15,680 bases of DNA from a bacterium (GCA_028711675.1 JAQTRT010000034.1:1-15680); one strand, 5' to 3'; shown: positions 1 through 10,300, numbered from the stretch's first letter. A program made the numbers and translations. Notes: generated from the sequence alone by a model not told the origin.

Positions 1-1805
1 GGTTCCCGTAATCCGGGATTGGCTTGTTTGACAGCATCCTGGAATGCCATGGAACCGGCTATCTGGAACGCGATATCGGATGAATCAACCGGATGGAAGG
101 AACCATCAAGCAAGGTCACTTTAATATCAATCAAAGGATAACCGCCGATCGGACCGCTCCGCAATGCCGCTTCAACCCCTTTTCTCACTGATGGAACATA
201 TTCCCGGGGAACCGAACCGCCTTCCACTTCATTGACAAATTCAAATCCGCGTTTAAAATTATGCTCTACCTGCAGGACAACATGGCCGAATTGGCCGTGG
301 CCGCCGGTTTGTCGGATATATTTCCCTTCTGCTTTCTGCTTCAACTGGATCGTTTCCCGGTAAGCTACCTGGATCTTCCCTACATTCGCTTTAACACTGA
401 ACTCCCGTAATAATCTATCCACAATGATTTCAAGATGAAGCTCTCCCATGCCGGAAATAATAGTCTGACCGGTCTCCTCGTTTTTATTCACTTTAAAGGT
501 GGGATCTTCTTCAGTCAGTTTATGGAGGGCCATCCCCAGTTTATCTTCATCGGCCTGGGATTTCGGTTCAATGGCTATGGCGATGACCGGTTCCGGAATA
601 TCCATCGATTCCAGAAGAATAGGATGGCGTTTATCGCACAAGGTATCCCCGGTCTGCGTGATCTTCAGTCCCACGATAGCACAAATATCCCCTGCGTAGA
701 TCTCTTCTACATCCTCTTTCTTGTTGGCATGCATCTTAACCAGCCGGCTGATCCTTTCCACTTTATCTTTAACCGGATTATAAACCACTGTCCCGGCAGT
801 CAATGTTCCGGAATACACCCGGATATATGTTAATTTACCCACATAGGGATCAGTAGCTACTTTAAAAGCAAGGGCTGCCAAAGGAGCATCATCTTTAGCT
901 TCACGCGTGATCGTTTTTTCTGAATTCGGCTGGAGACCCTGCATAGGAGGGATATCGACAGGGGAGGGAAGATAATCCACGATACAATCGAGGAGTTTCT
1001 GAATGCCTTTGTTCTTTAAAGCCGCGCCGCATACGACCGGAACGATCAAATTTCTGATCGCTCCTTTCCTGATAACAGCTTTGATCTCATCGACCTCTAC
1101 GTGTTTTCCTTCGATATATTTTTCCAGGATAGCATGTTCCACATCAGCCAGCTTCTCGATCAGTTTATCCCTGTGATGTTTCACTTCATCCTTCATGTTC
1201 TCCGGTATCGGAACTTCGATGACCTTCTCGCCCAGGCTCTCCGTTTCCCATTCATAAGCCTTTAATTCCACAAGGTCCACGACACCTTTAAAGGTCTCCT
1301 CCTTCCCGATAGGTAAAAAGAGCGGCTGGACGTTATTGGATAATCTCTGCCTGATCATTTCAACGACCCGGTGAAAATCAGCTCCCACCCGGTCCATTTT
1401 ATTGATAAAAGCGATCTTAGGAACACCATATTTTGTGGCTTGATGCCATACGGTCTCGGATTGCGGTTCCACTCCTTCCACGCCGCTGAAAATACCGATG
1501 GCGCTGTCCAGAACACGCAATGAACGTTCGACTTCCATAGTGAAATCGACATGCCCGGGCGTATCAATGATGTTAATTCTGTGATCCTTCCAGAAACAGG
1601 TTGTAGCCGCGGCGGTGATGGTTATTCCCCGTTCTTTCTCCTGGATCATCCAGTCCATTTCTGCCGTACCATCATGGACTTCACCTAATTTATACGTTTT
1701 TCCGGTATAAAAAAGTATCCGTTCCGTAATGGTAGTTTTTCCAGCATCAATATGAGCAATGATCCCAATGTTCCTTTGTTTTTCTATGGGGATTTCTCTT
1801 GGCAT
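1..1805 (-). CDS. fusA: Elongation factor G, 3' end cut by window edge
   Basis: EF-G is the GTPase that moves tRNAs and mRNA through the ribosome after peptide transfer and, with RRF, helps recycle ribosomes. I read one uninterrupted frame of 601 codons from an ATG at 1805 to the left edge. The family is usually about 690-700 residues, so roughly 90-100 C-terminal residues (end of domain IV and domain V) lie outside. GTPase motifs are all present: AHIDAGKTT (residues 17-25), RGITI of switch I (59-63), DTPGH (81-85) and NKMD (135-138). The domain IV segment GGHGQFGH is also intact. The start begins MPREIPIEKQRNIGI, as expected for the family, and has AAAGG close upstream and GGAGG further upstream. 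It follows rpsG by 33 bases, the normal str-operon position. The usual CAVGGV after the G3 region reads SGVEGV, a mild variation. This is the canonical EF-G type, not the divergent mitochondrial-like spd type. Confidence 0.97.
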   Translation of the reverse strand, partial: MPREIPIEKQRNIGIIAHIDAGKTTITERILFYTGKTYKLGEVHDGTAEMDWMIQEKERGITITAAATTCFWKDHRINIIDTPGHVDFTMEVERSLRVLDSAIGIFSGVEGVEPQSETVWHQATKYGVPKIAFINKMDRVGADFHRVVEMIRQRLSNNVQPLFLPIGKEETFKGVVDLVELKAYEWETESLGEKVIEVPIPENMKDEVKHHRDKLIEKLADVEHAILEKYIEGKHVEVDEIKAVIRKGAIRNLIVPVVCGAALKNKGIQKLLDCIVDYLPSPVDIPPMQGLQPNSEKTITREAKDDAPLAALAFKVATDPYVGKLTYIRVYSGTLTAGTVVYNPVKDKVERISRLVKMHANKKEDVEEIYAGDICAIVGLKITQTGDTLCDKRHPILLESMDIPEPVIAIAIEPKSQADEDKLGMALHKLTEEDPTFKVNKNEETGQTIISGMGELHLEIIVDRLLREFSVKANVGKIQVAYRETIQLKQKAEGKYIRQTGGHGQFGHVVLQVEHNFKRGFEFVNEVEGGSVPREYVPSVRKGVEAALRSGPIGGYPLIDIKVTLLDGSFHPVDSSDIAFQIAGSMAFQDAVKQANPGLRE

Positions 1806-1838
1806 CGCGACCTTTTTTAAAACCTCCGGGATTCTCTT

Positions 1839-2309
1839 TTACCAGATAAAATGAGCAAAAGCTCTGTTGGCTTCAGCCATTTTATGCGTATCTTCTCTTT
1901 TCTTTATGGATGCGCCTGTATTATTATATGCATCAGAGATCTCAGCTGCCAGTTTTTCCGACATGGACCGTCCTTTCTTATTCCTTGCATACGTAATAAG
2001 CCACAGGATGGCCAGGGCAACAGCACGTTCCGGCGGTACTTCCACCGGGATCTGATAGGTTGCACCGCCTATCCTTCTTGATTTAACTTCCACTTCCGGT
2101 TTGATATTGTTCAAAGCCTGGTCAAATACTTCCATGCCTTTCTTATTCATTTTCTTTTCCAGAATATCAAGCGTATCATAAACGATCCTTTCCGCCGTGC
2201 TCTTTTTCCCTTCGATCATTATTTTATTGATGAGCCGGCCTAAAGTGACGTTACCGTATTTAATATCCGGTTTTGATTCCCTTCTAAATACTCTCTTTTT
2301 TCTTGACAT
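1839..2309 (-). CDS. rpsG: 30S ribosomal protein S7
   Basis: S7 is a primary 16S rRNA-binding protein that starts assembly of the 30S head and lines the E site. The product is 156 residues, the standard bacterial length. It begins MSRKKRVFRRE and contains the family signature around KPDIKYGNVTLGRLINKIM, followed by the conserved block with GGATYQIPVEV near residues 80-90 and a C-terminus ending NRAFAHFIW. The ATG at 2309 has AAAAAGGA about 10 bases upstream. It lies 26 bases after rpsL and 33 bases before fusA, in the classical rpsL-rpsG-fusA order. In other bacteria S7 is the translational repressor of this operon, acting between rpsL and rpsG. The 26-base gap here leaves little room for an elaborate target, so whether that control exists is unknown. 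Confidence 0.98.
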   Translation of the reverse strand: MSRKKRVFRRESKPDIKYGNVTLGRLINKIMIEGKKSTAERIVYDTLDILEKKMNKKGMEVFDQALNNIKPEVEVKSRRIGGATYQIPVEVPPERAVALAILWLITYARNKKGRSMSEKLAAEISDAYNNTGASIKKREDTHKMAEANRAFAHFIW

Positions 2310-2335
2310 AAATAAAGTCCTTTTTCTTTTTCCGT

Positions 2336-2710
2336 TTACGCTTTTGGACGTTTGGCTCCGTACTTGGAACGGCCTTTTCTTCTATCGACAACACCCAGGG
2401 TATCGAGAGCGCCCCGGATAATATGGTATCTTACTCCCGGCAGATCTTTGACCCTGCCGCCTCTGATCAGAACAACAGAATGTTCCTGTAAACTATGACC
2501 TACACCCGGTATATAAGCGGTTACTTCGATCTGATTGGTCAGCCTTACGCGTGCCACTTTTCTAAGAGCCGAATTGGGCTTTTTAGGAGTAAAGGTCATG
2601 ACCCTGGTGCAAATCCCTCTTTTTTGCGGGGAACCCATAAGGGCCGGTGACTTGCTTTTCCGATTCAGCTGTTTTCTGCCTTTTCTGATTAGTTGACTAA
2701 TAGTTACCAT
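2336..2710 (-). CDS. rpsL: 30S ribosomal protein S12
   Basis: S12 sits at the 30S decoding centre and controls translational accuracy. The product is 124 residues, starting MVTISQLIRKGRK and ending SKYGAKRPKA, both typical of the family. The conserved TPKKPNSALRK segment (residues 41-51) and GGRVKDLPG (84-92) are intact. Lys43, Lys88 and Pro91 at the positions where streptomycin-resistance changes usually arise have their wild-type identity, so this sequence predicts no S12-based resistance. Asp89 is the residue that RimO methylthiolates in many bacteria. The start ATG at 2710 has a GAGG about 13 bases upstream, slightly farther than usual. It follows rpoC by 93 bases, one of the longest gaps inside the cluster, and a possible promoter lies in that gap. 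Confidence 0.98.
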   Translation of the reverse strand: MVTISQLIRKGRKQLNRKSKSPALMGSPQKRGICTRVMTFTPKKPNSALRKVARVRLTNQIEVTAYIPGVGHSLQEHSVVLIRGGRVKDLPGVRYHIIRGALDTLGVVDRRKGRSKYGAKRPKA

Positions 2711-2742
2711 AAATGTAAATTAACCTCGGTCAAAAATGTTGA

Positions 2743-2793
2743 AATAAATTAATATTTTCATTTCTAATGTCAACAAAAAAAATTAATTTTTTT
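2743..2793 (-). promoter_or_regulatory. Possible internal promoter for rpsL-rpsG-fusA
   Basis: The rpoC-rpsL gap contains a perfect TTGACA -35 box at 2768-2773 on the minus strand. Directly upstream is an A/T palindrome of 18 bases (2776-2793) that could act as an UP-like element. The -10 is not clear: AATTTA at a 17-base spacing (2745-2750) or TTTATT at 19 bases (2743-2748, four of six matches). The sequence following TTGACA resembles that at the tRNA-Thr promoter. It would let the str genes be expressed separately from rpoBC. The weak -10 keeps confidence low. Confidence 0.4.
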
Positions 2794-2803
2794 CCGATTT
2801 TCT

Positions 2804-5800
2804 TTATATTTCTACCTCTTCCAGTTCCTTTTTCTTGGCAATATTAAGGATTTCTTTAGCTTTTTGCAACCTGGCATCCGGAATATCAAGCTCAATATTA
2901 TCATAGACCTTTAAACCCGTACCTGCCGGAATAAGATGTCCAATAATGACATTTTCTTTCAAACCCAGCAAGTTCTCGATCTTAGCTTTTATAGCCGCAT
3001 CTGTCAGCACCTTTGTGGTTTCCTGGAAAGAAGCGGCAGATATCCAGCTGTCCGTGTTCAAGGAAGCTTTAGTTATACCTAAAAGGAACGGCCTGCCCAT
3101 AGCCGGCCTGCCGCCTGCCTTGATAACCTGTTCATTCATTTCGTTGAACTTGAATTTATCCACAATGTCCCCGATCAGGGACTTGGTATCACCCACATCC
3201 GTGATCTCAATCTTCTTCATCATCTGTCTGATGATGACCGCGATGTGTTTATCGTTGATCTCTACGTTCTGGACCCGGTAAACTTCCTGGATCTCGTTCA
3301 AAAGGTATTCCTGCAGGGCCTGATCGCCTTTGATCTTTAAAATATCTTCAGGATCGATGGGGCCGTCGTTCAGAGGATCACCCGCTCTGATCATATCACC
3401 TTCATGGACCGTAAGATGCGCACCGATTGGAGCATAATATTTATGCTCCTCACCTGTATCAGACATGACTTTAATGATCCTTTTTCCTTTCACGATACCG
3501 CCAAATTCGACCGTACCGTCGATCTCACTGACCACGGCGCAATCCTTCGGTCTCCGGGCTTCGATCAGGTCTTCAACACGGGGCAGACCGCCCGTAATAT
3601 CCTTGGTCTTGGATATCTGTTCAGGGATCTTGGAGATGATGGCCCCGGAATCCACTTTATCCCCTTCTTTCACGGTCAGGTTAGCTCCGTAGGGAAGAAC
3701 ATAGTTCTCTGTCTTTCCATCGTCGCCGATAACAGCGATCCTCGGCTGCAGTTCCAATTCACGTTCCTTGCTCTTGATGATGATCCTGTTATAGAAACCG
3801 GTTACCTCGTCCTTTTCTTCTTTCAGTGTCTGCCCGACAATAATATCCTTGAACTTGATCTTACCGGCATGTTCCGTGATAATAGGTTCATTGAAAGCAT
3901 CGTACTGAGCAATCAATTTTCCTCTATCGACGATCTGTTCGGCATCGGTAAAGACCTGTGTTCCGATCTTCAGTTTACTCACTTTCTTTTCGCTCATGAT
4001 AACGTATTTATCGTTGATCTCTTTCAGGGTCCCGATATGGCTGGCAATGATCTTTTCCTTCTTGGAGACCGTTCCTATCACTTCGCCGTTAATGACCTTT
4101 TTATTCAGCTCCACGGATAATTTCATGCTCTTCTTATCGAACATCTGAAAGATCTGCCGGTAGATGATCTCACCTCTGCGGCTCAACAATTTAGCGTTCC
4201 CTTTCTCTATGATACGTTTGGGTATCTTTTCTATATAAACAGGATAGCCGAACATAATACGCCCTTCCTCGAATTCCGTATGGGCTGTTCCTCCGATATG
4301 GAATGTCCTGAGGGTCAGCTGCGTACCGGGTTCGCCGATGGATTGGGCGGCAATGATACCGACAGCTTCACCGATCTCGACCAGGTGTCCTGTCCCCAGG
4401 TCACGACCGTAGCAGAGTCGGCAGATCCCTCTTTTCGATTCGCAGGTCAGGACAGAACGGACCTTCAGGGAATCAATTCCGGCGTTCACGATCTCTTCCG
4501 CTTTTTCCTCGGTAATCTCTTCGTTGGCCTTCACGATCGAGGTCCGTGATCCCGGATAATAGATATTCTGCAGTGAAATCTTTCCGATGATCCTGTTCCG
4601 GTAATACGACAGCTCTTCTTCATCTGTTGAACGGGCTTTAATCAGGAGTCCGTTGATTGTCCCGCAGTCGTTCTCAATAATCACAACATCCTGCGCCACA
4701 TCGATCAAACGCCGTGTCAGATAACCCGCATTAGAAGTTTTTAAAGCTGTATCGGATAATCCTTTCCTGGCTCCGTGAGTGGAAATAAAATATTCAAGTA
4801 CAGTCAATCCTTCTTTAAAATTAGAAATAACCGGCAATTCGATGATCTCACCGGACGGTTTGGCCATCAGACCCCTCATTCCGGAGAGCTGCCTGATCTG
4901 CTGTTTATTTCCTCTGGCTCCGGTGTCCACCATCATATAAACGGGATTAAAACCATTCTTGCTGTTCTCCAGCTCTTTCAACATCTCTTCGGTCACTTTT
5001 TCATTGGTGGAGCTCCAGATATCGATAACCTTGTTCTTCCTTTCGGAATTGGTAATGAACCCGTTTTTGTAATACTCCTCTATTTTTTCCACTTCTTTAT
5101 TGGCTTTACTGATGATCTCATATTTACTTTCAGGTATGATCACATCATCGATACCGATCGTGATACCATAATAAGTTGAATAATGGAAACCGATCTCTTT
5201 CAACCGGTCCAGTGTCTGGGCTGTCTCGTTGACGCCGAATTTCCTGTACAGATCATAGATAATCCTGGCCAGTTCCTTGCTCTTCATAAAAGTGTTAACG
5301 AACGGATATTGTGAGGGAAAGGCCTCATTGAGTATCAGCCGGCCGAGACTTGTTTCCCGGTATTCATTGTTTATCCTTATTTTAATCAGGGCGTTCAGGC
5401 TTATGATCCCTTTTTCAAAAGCCATATGGGCTTCTTCCTTACAGGAGAAGACCTTTTTCTCCCCTTTCCCGTCTTTTTCCAGCTTGGTCAGGAACCCGAT
5501 ACCCAGTACCATATCCTGTGAAGGATACACGATGGGTTTACCGTTGGCCGGAGAGAGCAGATTTTTGGAAGAAAGCATCAGCATCCAGTTCTCGATCTGG
5601 GCCTCATATGACAACGGCACATGCACCGCCATCTGATCTCCGTCAAAGTCGGCATTAAATCCTTTACACACAAGAGGGTGAAGCCGGATGGCTTTTCCTT
5701 CGATAAGGACAGGCTCAAAGGCCTGGATACTTAACCTGTGCAGGGTCGGGGCGCGGTTGAGGAAAACCGGGTGGTTCTCCACAACTTCTTCCAGGATCCC

Positions 5801-7234
5801 CCACACAACCTCTTCCTCGGAGTCGATCAGCTTTTTCGCGCTTTTTATATTATTGCTGTAACCCTTTTCCACGATCTTCTGCATAACAAATGGCTTAAAA
5901 AGTTCCAGGGCCATTTTTTTCGGCAATCCTGCCTGATGAAGCTTCAGTTCAGGTCCCACCACGATAACGGACCTTCCTGAGTAATCCACGCGTTTACCCA
6001 GAAGGTTCTGCCGGAACCGGCCTTGCTTGCCTTTCAGCATATCGGAAAGGGATTTCAAAGGTCTGTTCTGCGCACCTTTCACAGCCCTTTTCTTCCGGCT
6101 ATTGTCAAATAAGGCATCCACAGCCTCCTGCAGCATCCTTTTCTCGTTCCGGATGATGATATCCGGTGCGTTCAGGAGCATGAGCCTTTTCAAACGGTTA
6201 TTCCTGTTAATCACCCTTCTGTAAAGATCGTTCAGATCGGATGTGGCAAAGCGTCCGCCTTCCAGCTGGACCATCGGTCTGAGTTCGGGAGGAATGACGG
6301 GAATTACCTCCAGGATCATCCACTCCGGCTTATTCTTCGAGTTCTTGAAATCCTCAAGGATCTCAAGACGCTTGAGGATCTTTTTATCCGTTTTCATTCC
6401 TTTTTCAAGCATCTTTTCACGTAATTCCTTTATTTCGCTTTCCAGGTTGATCTCCTGAAGAAGCTTCTTAATGGCATACGCGCCAAGACCATAAATGATA
6501 CCGGCTTTCATCTCCCCGATGGTCTTTTCCTTTTTTTCTATATCCACGATATATTCAGCGAATTTATCTCTCAGGGTCTCATACTGCTCTTTGTACGTGT
6601 TCCGGATATGCTCATTGACGACGAATTCATCACCGCTCTCTTTGGCCTTGTTCTCGGCAGCCACGATATCATTGGTATGCTTATTATAGATGATCTCATA
6701 GATGATGTCATTGATGATCTCGTAGAAGATCTCTTCCGGATACACATCCTTAACTTTTAATTTATTCTTGATATACTGGTTGATATTCGGATCGATCTCC
6801 TTTAAAACGGAATTATCGATATCGACGATAATGATCCTTTCACAATAAATGACGCTTCTGAGGTCGTTGATGGAGATGTTGAGAAGCAGGCCGATACGGC
6901 TGGGGATGTTGGAATAAAACCAGATATGGGCAATGGGAGTGGCCAGTTCAATATGCCCCATCCGTTCCCTTCTTACCTTGAAATGAGTGACTTCCACACC
7001 GCAGCGGTCACAGACAACGCCTTTATAGCGGATCCCCTTGAATTTTCCGCAAGAACATTCCCATTCCTTTGTCGTCCCGAATATCTTTTCGCAGAATAAT
7101 CCGTCTCTTTCAGGTTTCAAGGTCCGGTAATTGATGGTCTCTGGTTTTTTCACCACACCGTAGGAAATCTCACGTATTCGGTCCGGTGAGGCCAGCCCGA
7201 TTTTTATAGACGCAAGGTTAATAAACTCTTTCAT
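2804..7234 (-). CDS. rpoC: DNA-directed RNA polymerase subunit beta'
   Basis: The beta' subunit carries the catalytic magnesium and much of the DNA-binding channel of RNA polymerase. The product is 1476 residues, somewhat longer than the E. coli protein. The N-terminal zinc site is Cys60, Cys62, Cys75 and Cys78. The active-site loop NADFDGDQMAVH is at 527-538, with Asp529, Asp531 and Asp533 binding magnesium. The second zinc site is Cys857, Cys931, Cys938 and Cys941. The bridge-helix and trigger-loop region includes TSNAGYLTRRL near 833-843. The stretch GTTKEWEC at 53-60 and the helical insert around residues 160-280, rich in Lys, Glu and Ile, look spirochaete-like. The ATG at 7234 follows AAGGAAGGT at good spacing. 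It lies 72 bases after rpoB, with a hairpin-forming sequence in between. The protein appears intact, with no frameshift. Confidence 0.99.
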   Translation of the reverse strand: MKEFINLASIKIGLASPDRIREISYGVVKKPETINYRTLKPERDGLFCEKIFGTTKEWECSCGKFKGIRYKGVVCDRCGVEVTHFKVRRERMGHIELATPIAHIWFYSNIPSRIGLLLNISINDLRSVIYCERIIIVDIDNSVLKEIDPNINQYIKNKLKVKDVYPEEIFYEIINDIIYEIIYNKHTNDIVAAENKAKESGDEFVVNEHIRNTYKEQYETLRDKFAEYIVDIEKKEKTIGEMKAGIIYGLGAYAIKKLLQEINLESEIKELREKMLEKGMKTDKKILKRLEILEDFKNSKNKPEWMILEVIPVIPPELRPMVQLEGGRFATSDLNDLYRRVINRNNRLKRLMLLNAPDIIIRNEKRMLQEAVDALFDNSRKKRAVKGAQNRPLKSLSDMLKGKQGRFRQNLLGKRVDYSGRSVIVVGPELKLHQAGLPKKMALELFKPFVMQKIVEKGYSNNIKSAKKLIDSEEEVVWGILEEVVENHPVFLNRAPTLHRLSIQAFEPVLIEGKAIRLHPLVCKGFNADFDGDQMAVHVPLSYEAQIENWMLMLSSKNLLSPANGKPIVYPSQDMVLGIGFLTKLEKDGKGEKKVFSCKEEAHMAFEKGIISLNALIKIRINNEYRETSLGRLILNEAFPSQYPFVNTFMKSKELARIIYDLYRKFGVNETAQTLDRLKEIGFHYSTYYGITIGIDDVIIPESKYEIISKANKEVEKIEEYYKNGFITNSERKNKVIDIWSSTNEKVTEEMLKELENSKNGFNPVYMMVDTGARGNKQQIRQLSGMRGLMAKPSGEIIELPVISNFKEGLTVLEYFISTHGARKGLSDTALKTSNAGYLTRRLIDVAQDVVIIENDCGTINGLLIKARSTDEEELSYYRNRIIGKISLQNIYYPGSRTSIVKANEEITEEKAEEIVNAGIDSLKVRSVLTCESKRGICRLCYGRDLGTGHLVEIGEAVGIIAAQSIGEPGTQLTLRTFHIGGTAHTEFEEGRIMFGYPVYIEKIPKRIIEKGNAKLLSRRGEIIYRQIFQMFDKKSMKLSVELNKKVINGEVIGTVSKKEKIIASHIGTLKEINDKYVIMSEKKVSKLKIGTQVFTDAEQIVDRGKLIAQYDAFNEPIITEHAGKIKFKDIIVGQTLKEEKDEVTGFYNRIIIKSKERELELQPRIAVIGDDGKTENYVLPYGANLTVKEGDKVDSGAIISKIPEQISKTKDITGGLPRVEDLIEARRPKDCAVVSEIDGTVEFGGIVKGKRIIKVMSDTGEEHKYYAPIGAHLTVHEGDMIRAGDPLNDGPIDPEDILKIKGDQALQEYLLNEIQEVYRVQNVEINDKHIAVIIRQMMKKIEITDVGDTKSLIGDIVDKFKFNEMNEQVIKAGGRPAMGRPFLLGITKASLNTDSWISAASFQETTKVLTDAAIKAKIENLLGLKENVIIGHLIPAGTGLKVYDNIELDIPDARLQKAKEILNIAKKKELEEVEI

Positions 7235-7274
7235 TATTAATACCTTCCTTGTAAAATTCGTTCACAGTTCCTAG

Positions 7275-7306
7275 TCCCCGGTTCTCCCTGAATGGCCGGC
7301 CGGGAA
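7275..7306 (-). other. GC-rich hairpin between rpoB and rpoC
   Basis: Immediately after the rpoB stop codon, the minus strand reads TTCCCGG (7300-7306), an 18-base loop that contains GGCCGGCC-like sequence, then CCGGGGA (7275-7281). This gives a 7-bp stem with one G-T pair. An alternative outer stem pairs AGTTCC (7303-7308, overlapping the rpoB stop) with GGAACT (7266-7271). No T-run follows, so it is not an intrinsic terminator. It is more likely an RNA processing or stability element between rpoB and rpoC. The fold is judged by eye. Confidence 0.35.
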
Positions 7307-10300
7307 CTATGAATTTCTTCTGATTCTATCATCAAATGAAGGACCTTTCAGTTTAATCCAGCTTGTGCTGGAACCTTCATAGAGATTGATCTGCTGGCTC
7401 CTGTTGTTGTACGCGGTAATATCCAGACATAAACCCCTTAATTCCTGGATCAAGACATTAAAGGATTCCGGGATACCGGGCGAAGAGGCGTTCTTGCCTT
7501 TTATGATGGATTCATAGACCCTGGCCCTTCCCATCATATCATCAGATTTAACTGTCAGGAGTTCCTGCAATGTATTGGAAGCACCATACGCTTCCAAAGC
7601 CCATACTTCCATTTCCCCGAACCTCTGGCCGCCGAACTGGGCCTTGCCGCCAAGAGGCTGCTGGGTGACAAGAGAATAAGGACCTGTTGACCGGGCATGA
7701 ATCTTATCATCCACAAGATGGCCCAATTTAAGCATATACATATAACCCACGGTTATCGGGTTCAGGAATTTTTCGCCTGTGCGGCCGTCGAACATAACGG
7801 TCTTGCTGAAGGAGGGCAAACCAGCTTCTTTTATTAATCTTTCGATCTCCTCAGGTTTTGGGCCTTCAAAAATAGGAGTAATGAATTGGGATCCCATCAC
7901 TTTGCCGACCCAGGCCAATTGAGTTTCAAGGATCTGTCCGATGTTCATACGGGAAGGAACACCGAGGGGATTCAATACCATTTCCACGGGTGTACCGTCG
8001 GGTAAATAAGGCATATCCTGTTCAGGCAGGATCCTGGCCAGTACACCTTTATTCCCGTGGCGTCCCGATAATTTATCGCCGACCTGCAGCTTCTTCTTGC
8101 TGGCGATATAAACCTTAACCAGCGTCTCGATTCCCGGTTCCAGGTCATCCCCTTTCTCGCGGCTGAAGACCTTAATATCCATCACCGTGCCTTCCACTCC
8201 GTGCGGCAGGCGGAGAGAGGTGTCGCGGACATCCCGCGCTTTTTCGCCGAAGATGGAATGCAGGAGTTTGTATTCCGGTGTCAGTTCTGATTCTCCTTTC
8301 GGAGTGACTTTTCCCACAAGGATACTGCCGGGCTTTACTTCGGCGCCAATCCGGATAATACCGTCCTCGCCGATATCCTTGAGAGCGGCTTCGCTTAAAT
8401 TCGCTATATCCCGGGTAATGATTTCTTTACCCAGCTTGGTGTCCCGGGCCATTACCTCGAATTCCTCAATATGAATTGAAGTAAAAGAATCGTGCCTGAG
8501 CAGTTTTTGACTGACAAGGATAGCATCCTCATAATTATATCCTTCCCAGGGCATGAAGGCTACCAGGATATTCTTTCCCAGTGCCAATTCACCATTAGCG
8601 ATACCGGGACCGTCAGCGATCACGTCTCCGGCTTTTACTGAATCACCGATCGAGACGATAGGCTTCTGGTTATAACAGGTATTCTGGTTGGTCCTCTGAA
8701 ATTTCTCCAGTTCATAGATATCCAGGTCGTTTTTATTATTCCTGTCATTAGGCTTGATGACAATCTTATCCGCTTCCACGTCTATCACTTCCCCATCCCG
8801 TTTCGAGAAAACAACGGAGCCTGAATTCCTGGCTGCCACTGTTTCCATCCCTGTCTGGACCACAGCTGCTTCTGTCTTCAGCAGCGGGACTGCCTGCCTC
8901 TGCATGTTCGAACCCATGAGAGCCCGGTTCGCATCATCATGTTCCAGGAAGGGGATCAGAGCAGCGGAGATACTGAACACCTGCAGAGGACTTACATCCA
9001 TATAATCCACGTTCTTGGCCTGTATGAACTGAAAATTATTCTTATAACGCACTGATACGACCTTTTCCTTGAACGTACCGTCATCTTTCAGAGGCGCGCT
9101 GGCCTGGGCCACGATCTTGTTCTCTTCCTCTGCCGCGGTGAGGTATTCTATCCTGTTGGTCACTCTGCCGTTCTCCACCTTTTTATAAGGTGTAATGATA
9201 AAACCGTATTTATTCAATTTGGACATGATCGCCAGTGATACGATCAATCCGATATTGGGACCTTCCGGGGTTTCGATGGGGCACATACGTCCGTAATGCG
9301 TATAATGAACGTCCCGTACTTCATATCCGGCCCGACCTCTGGTCAGACCACCTGGCCCGAGAGCGTTCAGACGCCGCTTATGCGTGAGTTCGGCCAGAGG
9401 ATTGGTCTGGTCCATGAACTGGGAAAGCTGGCTGGTCCCGAAAAATTCATTCAATGCGCTTGAGATTGGTTTAACACTGATCAGGCTCTGGGGGGTCAGA
9501 GAGGTCAATTCCTGGATCGTGAACCTCTCCTTGATGATCCTTTCCATTTTCGCGAAAGCTGTTTTTAATTCATTAGTGATCAATTCGCCCACGCAACGTA
9601 TCCGGCGGTTGGAGAGATGATCGATATCATCAGCCTCTTCTTCCTGAATATAAATCTTAATCAGGCGGTCAATGGTCCGGATAAAATCCTCCATCACCAG
9701 AGCTGTCGTTTTCAAGGGCGGGTCATAACTGAACTTTTCATTAATATTGAACCGACCGACCTCGCTTAAATTATAATATTCCTCGCTGAAGAAGAGGGAC
9801 TGGAATTCCTCTTCGATCGTTTTTGGATTAATGATCTCGCTCGGACGGATAATGCTCATGATGTTCTCAATGCAGGTCAGCACGGAGTTTTCCTTGTCCT
9901 TCACGATACTTTTAGTCAGGAGGATCTCATCATTATATTTTTCCGTTTCGATCACATGCACATAGGGTAACTTGTCATAGAGGATCTGTTCGACAATATC
10001 AGCGGTAATCTTCTCCCCTACTTCGAGAAGCACCTCCGTCCCTTCCTTATTGAAGAGCGGTACGGCCAGGAATTTACCCAGCAACAGACCGGTAATTTTA
10101 TCTTTATCGATCCTGTTCCCGGGAGTAACGGCCTCTATTTTCTGGACCTTATAAAAAATCTGTAAAATAACCTGGCTCAGATTGTATAAAAAGGTCTTTT
10201 TCTCGGATACCTTCTCCCCTTCCGTTAATTCAGTAGTCTTGACGAATGATATATACTTATATTCCTCATAATCCGGTAATGTTTTCGAGATGCTTCCCGC

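Noticed and set aside
435..833. A 132-codon open frame on the plus strand
   Set aside because: It is antisense to the conserved EF-G domain II-III coding sequence.
1355..1567. A short minus-strand frame that might be a separate gene or a frameshift in fusA
   Set aside because: EF-G reads without interruption through this stretch in another frame, including DTPGH and NKMD, so this is a shadow of fusA.
2776..2793. An 18-base A/T palindrome after rpoC as a rho-independent terminator
   Set aside because: The stem would be A-T only, with no GC-rich base, so it is unlikely to terminate. A promoter-upstream role is more plausible.
3404..4120. A 238-codon open frame on the plus strand
   Set aside because: It is fully antisense to the conserved rpoC and has no family resemblance or convincing ribosome binding site.
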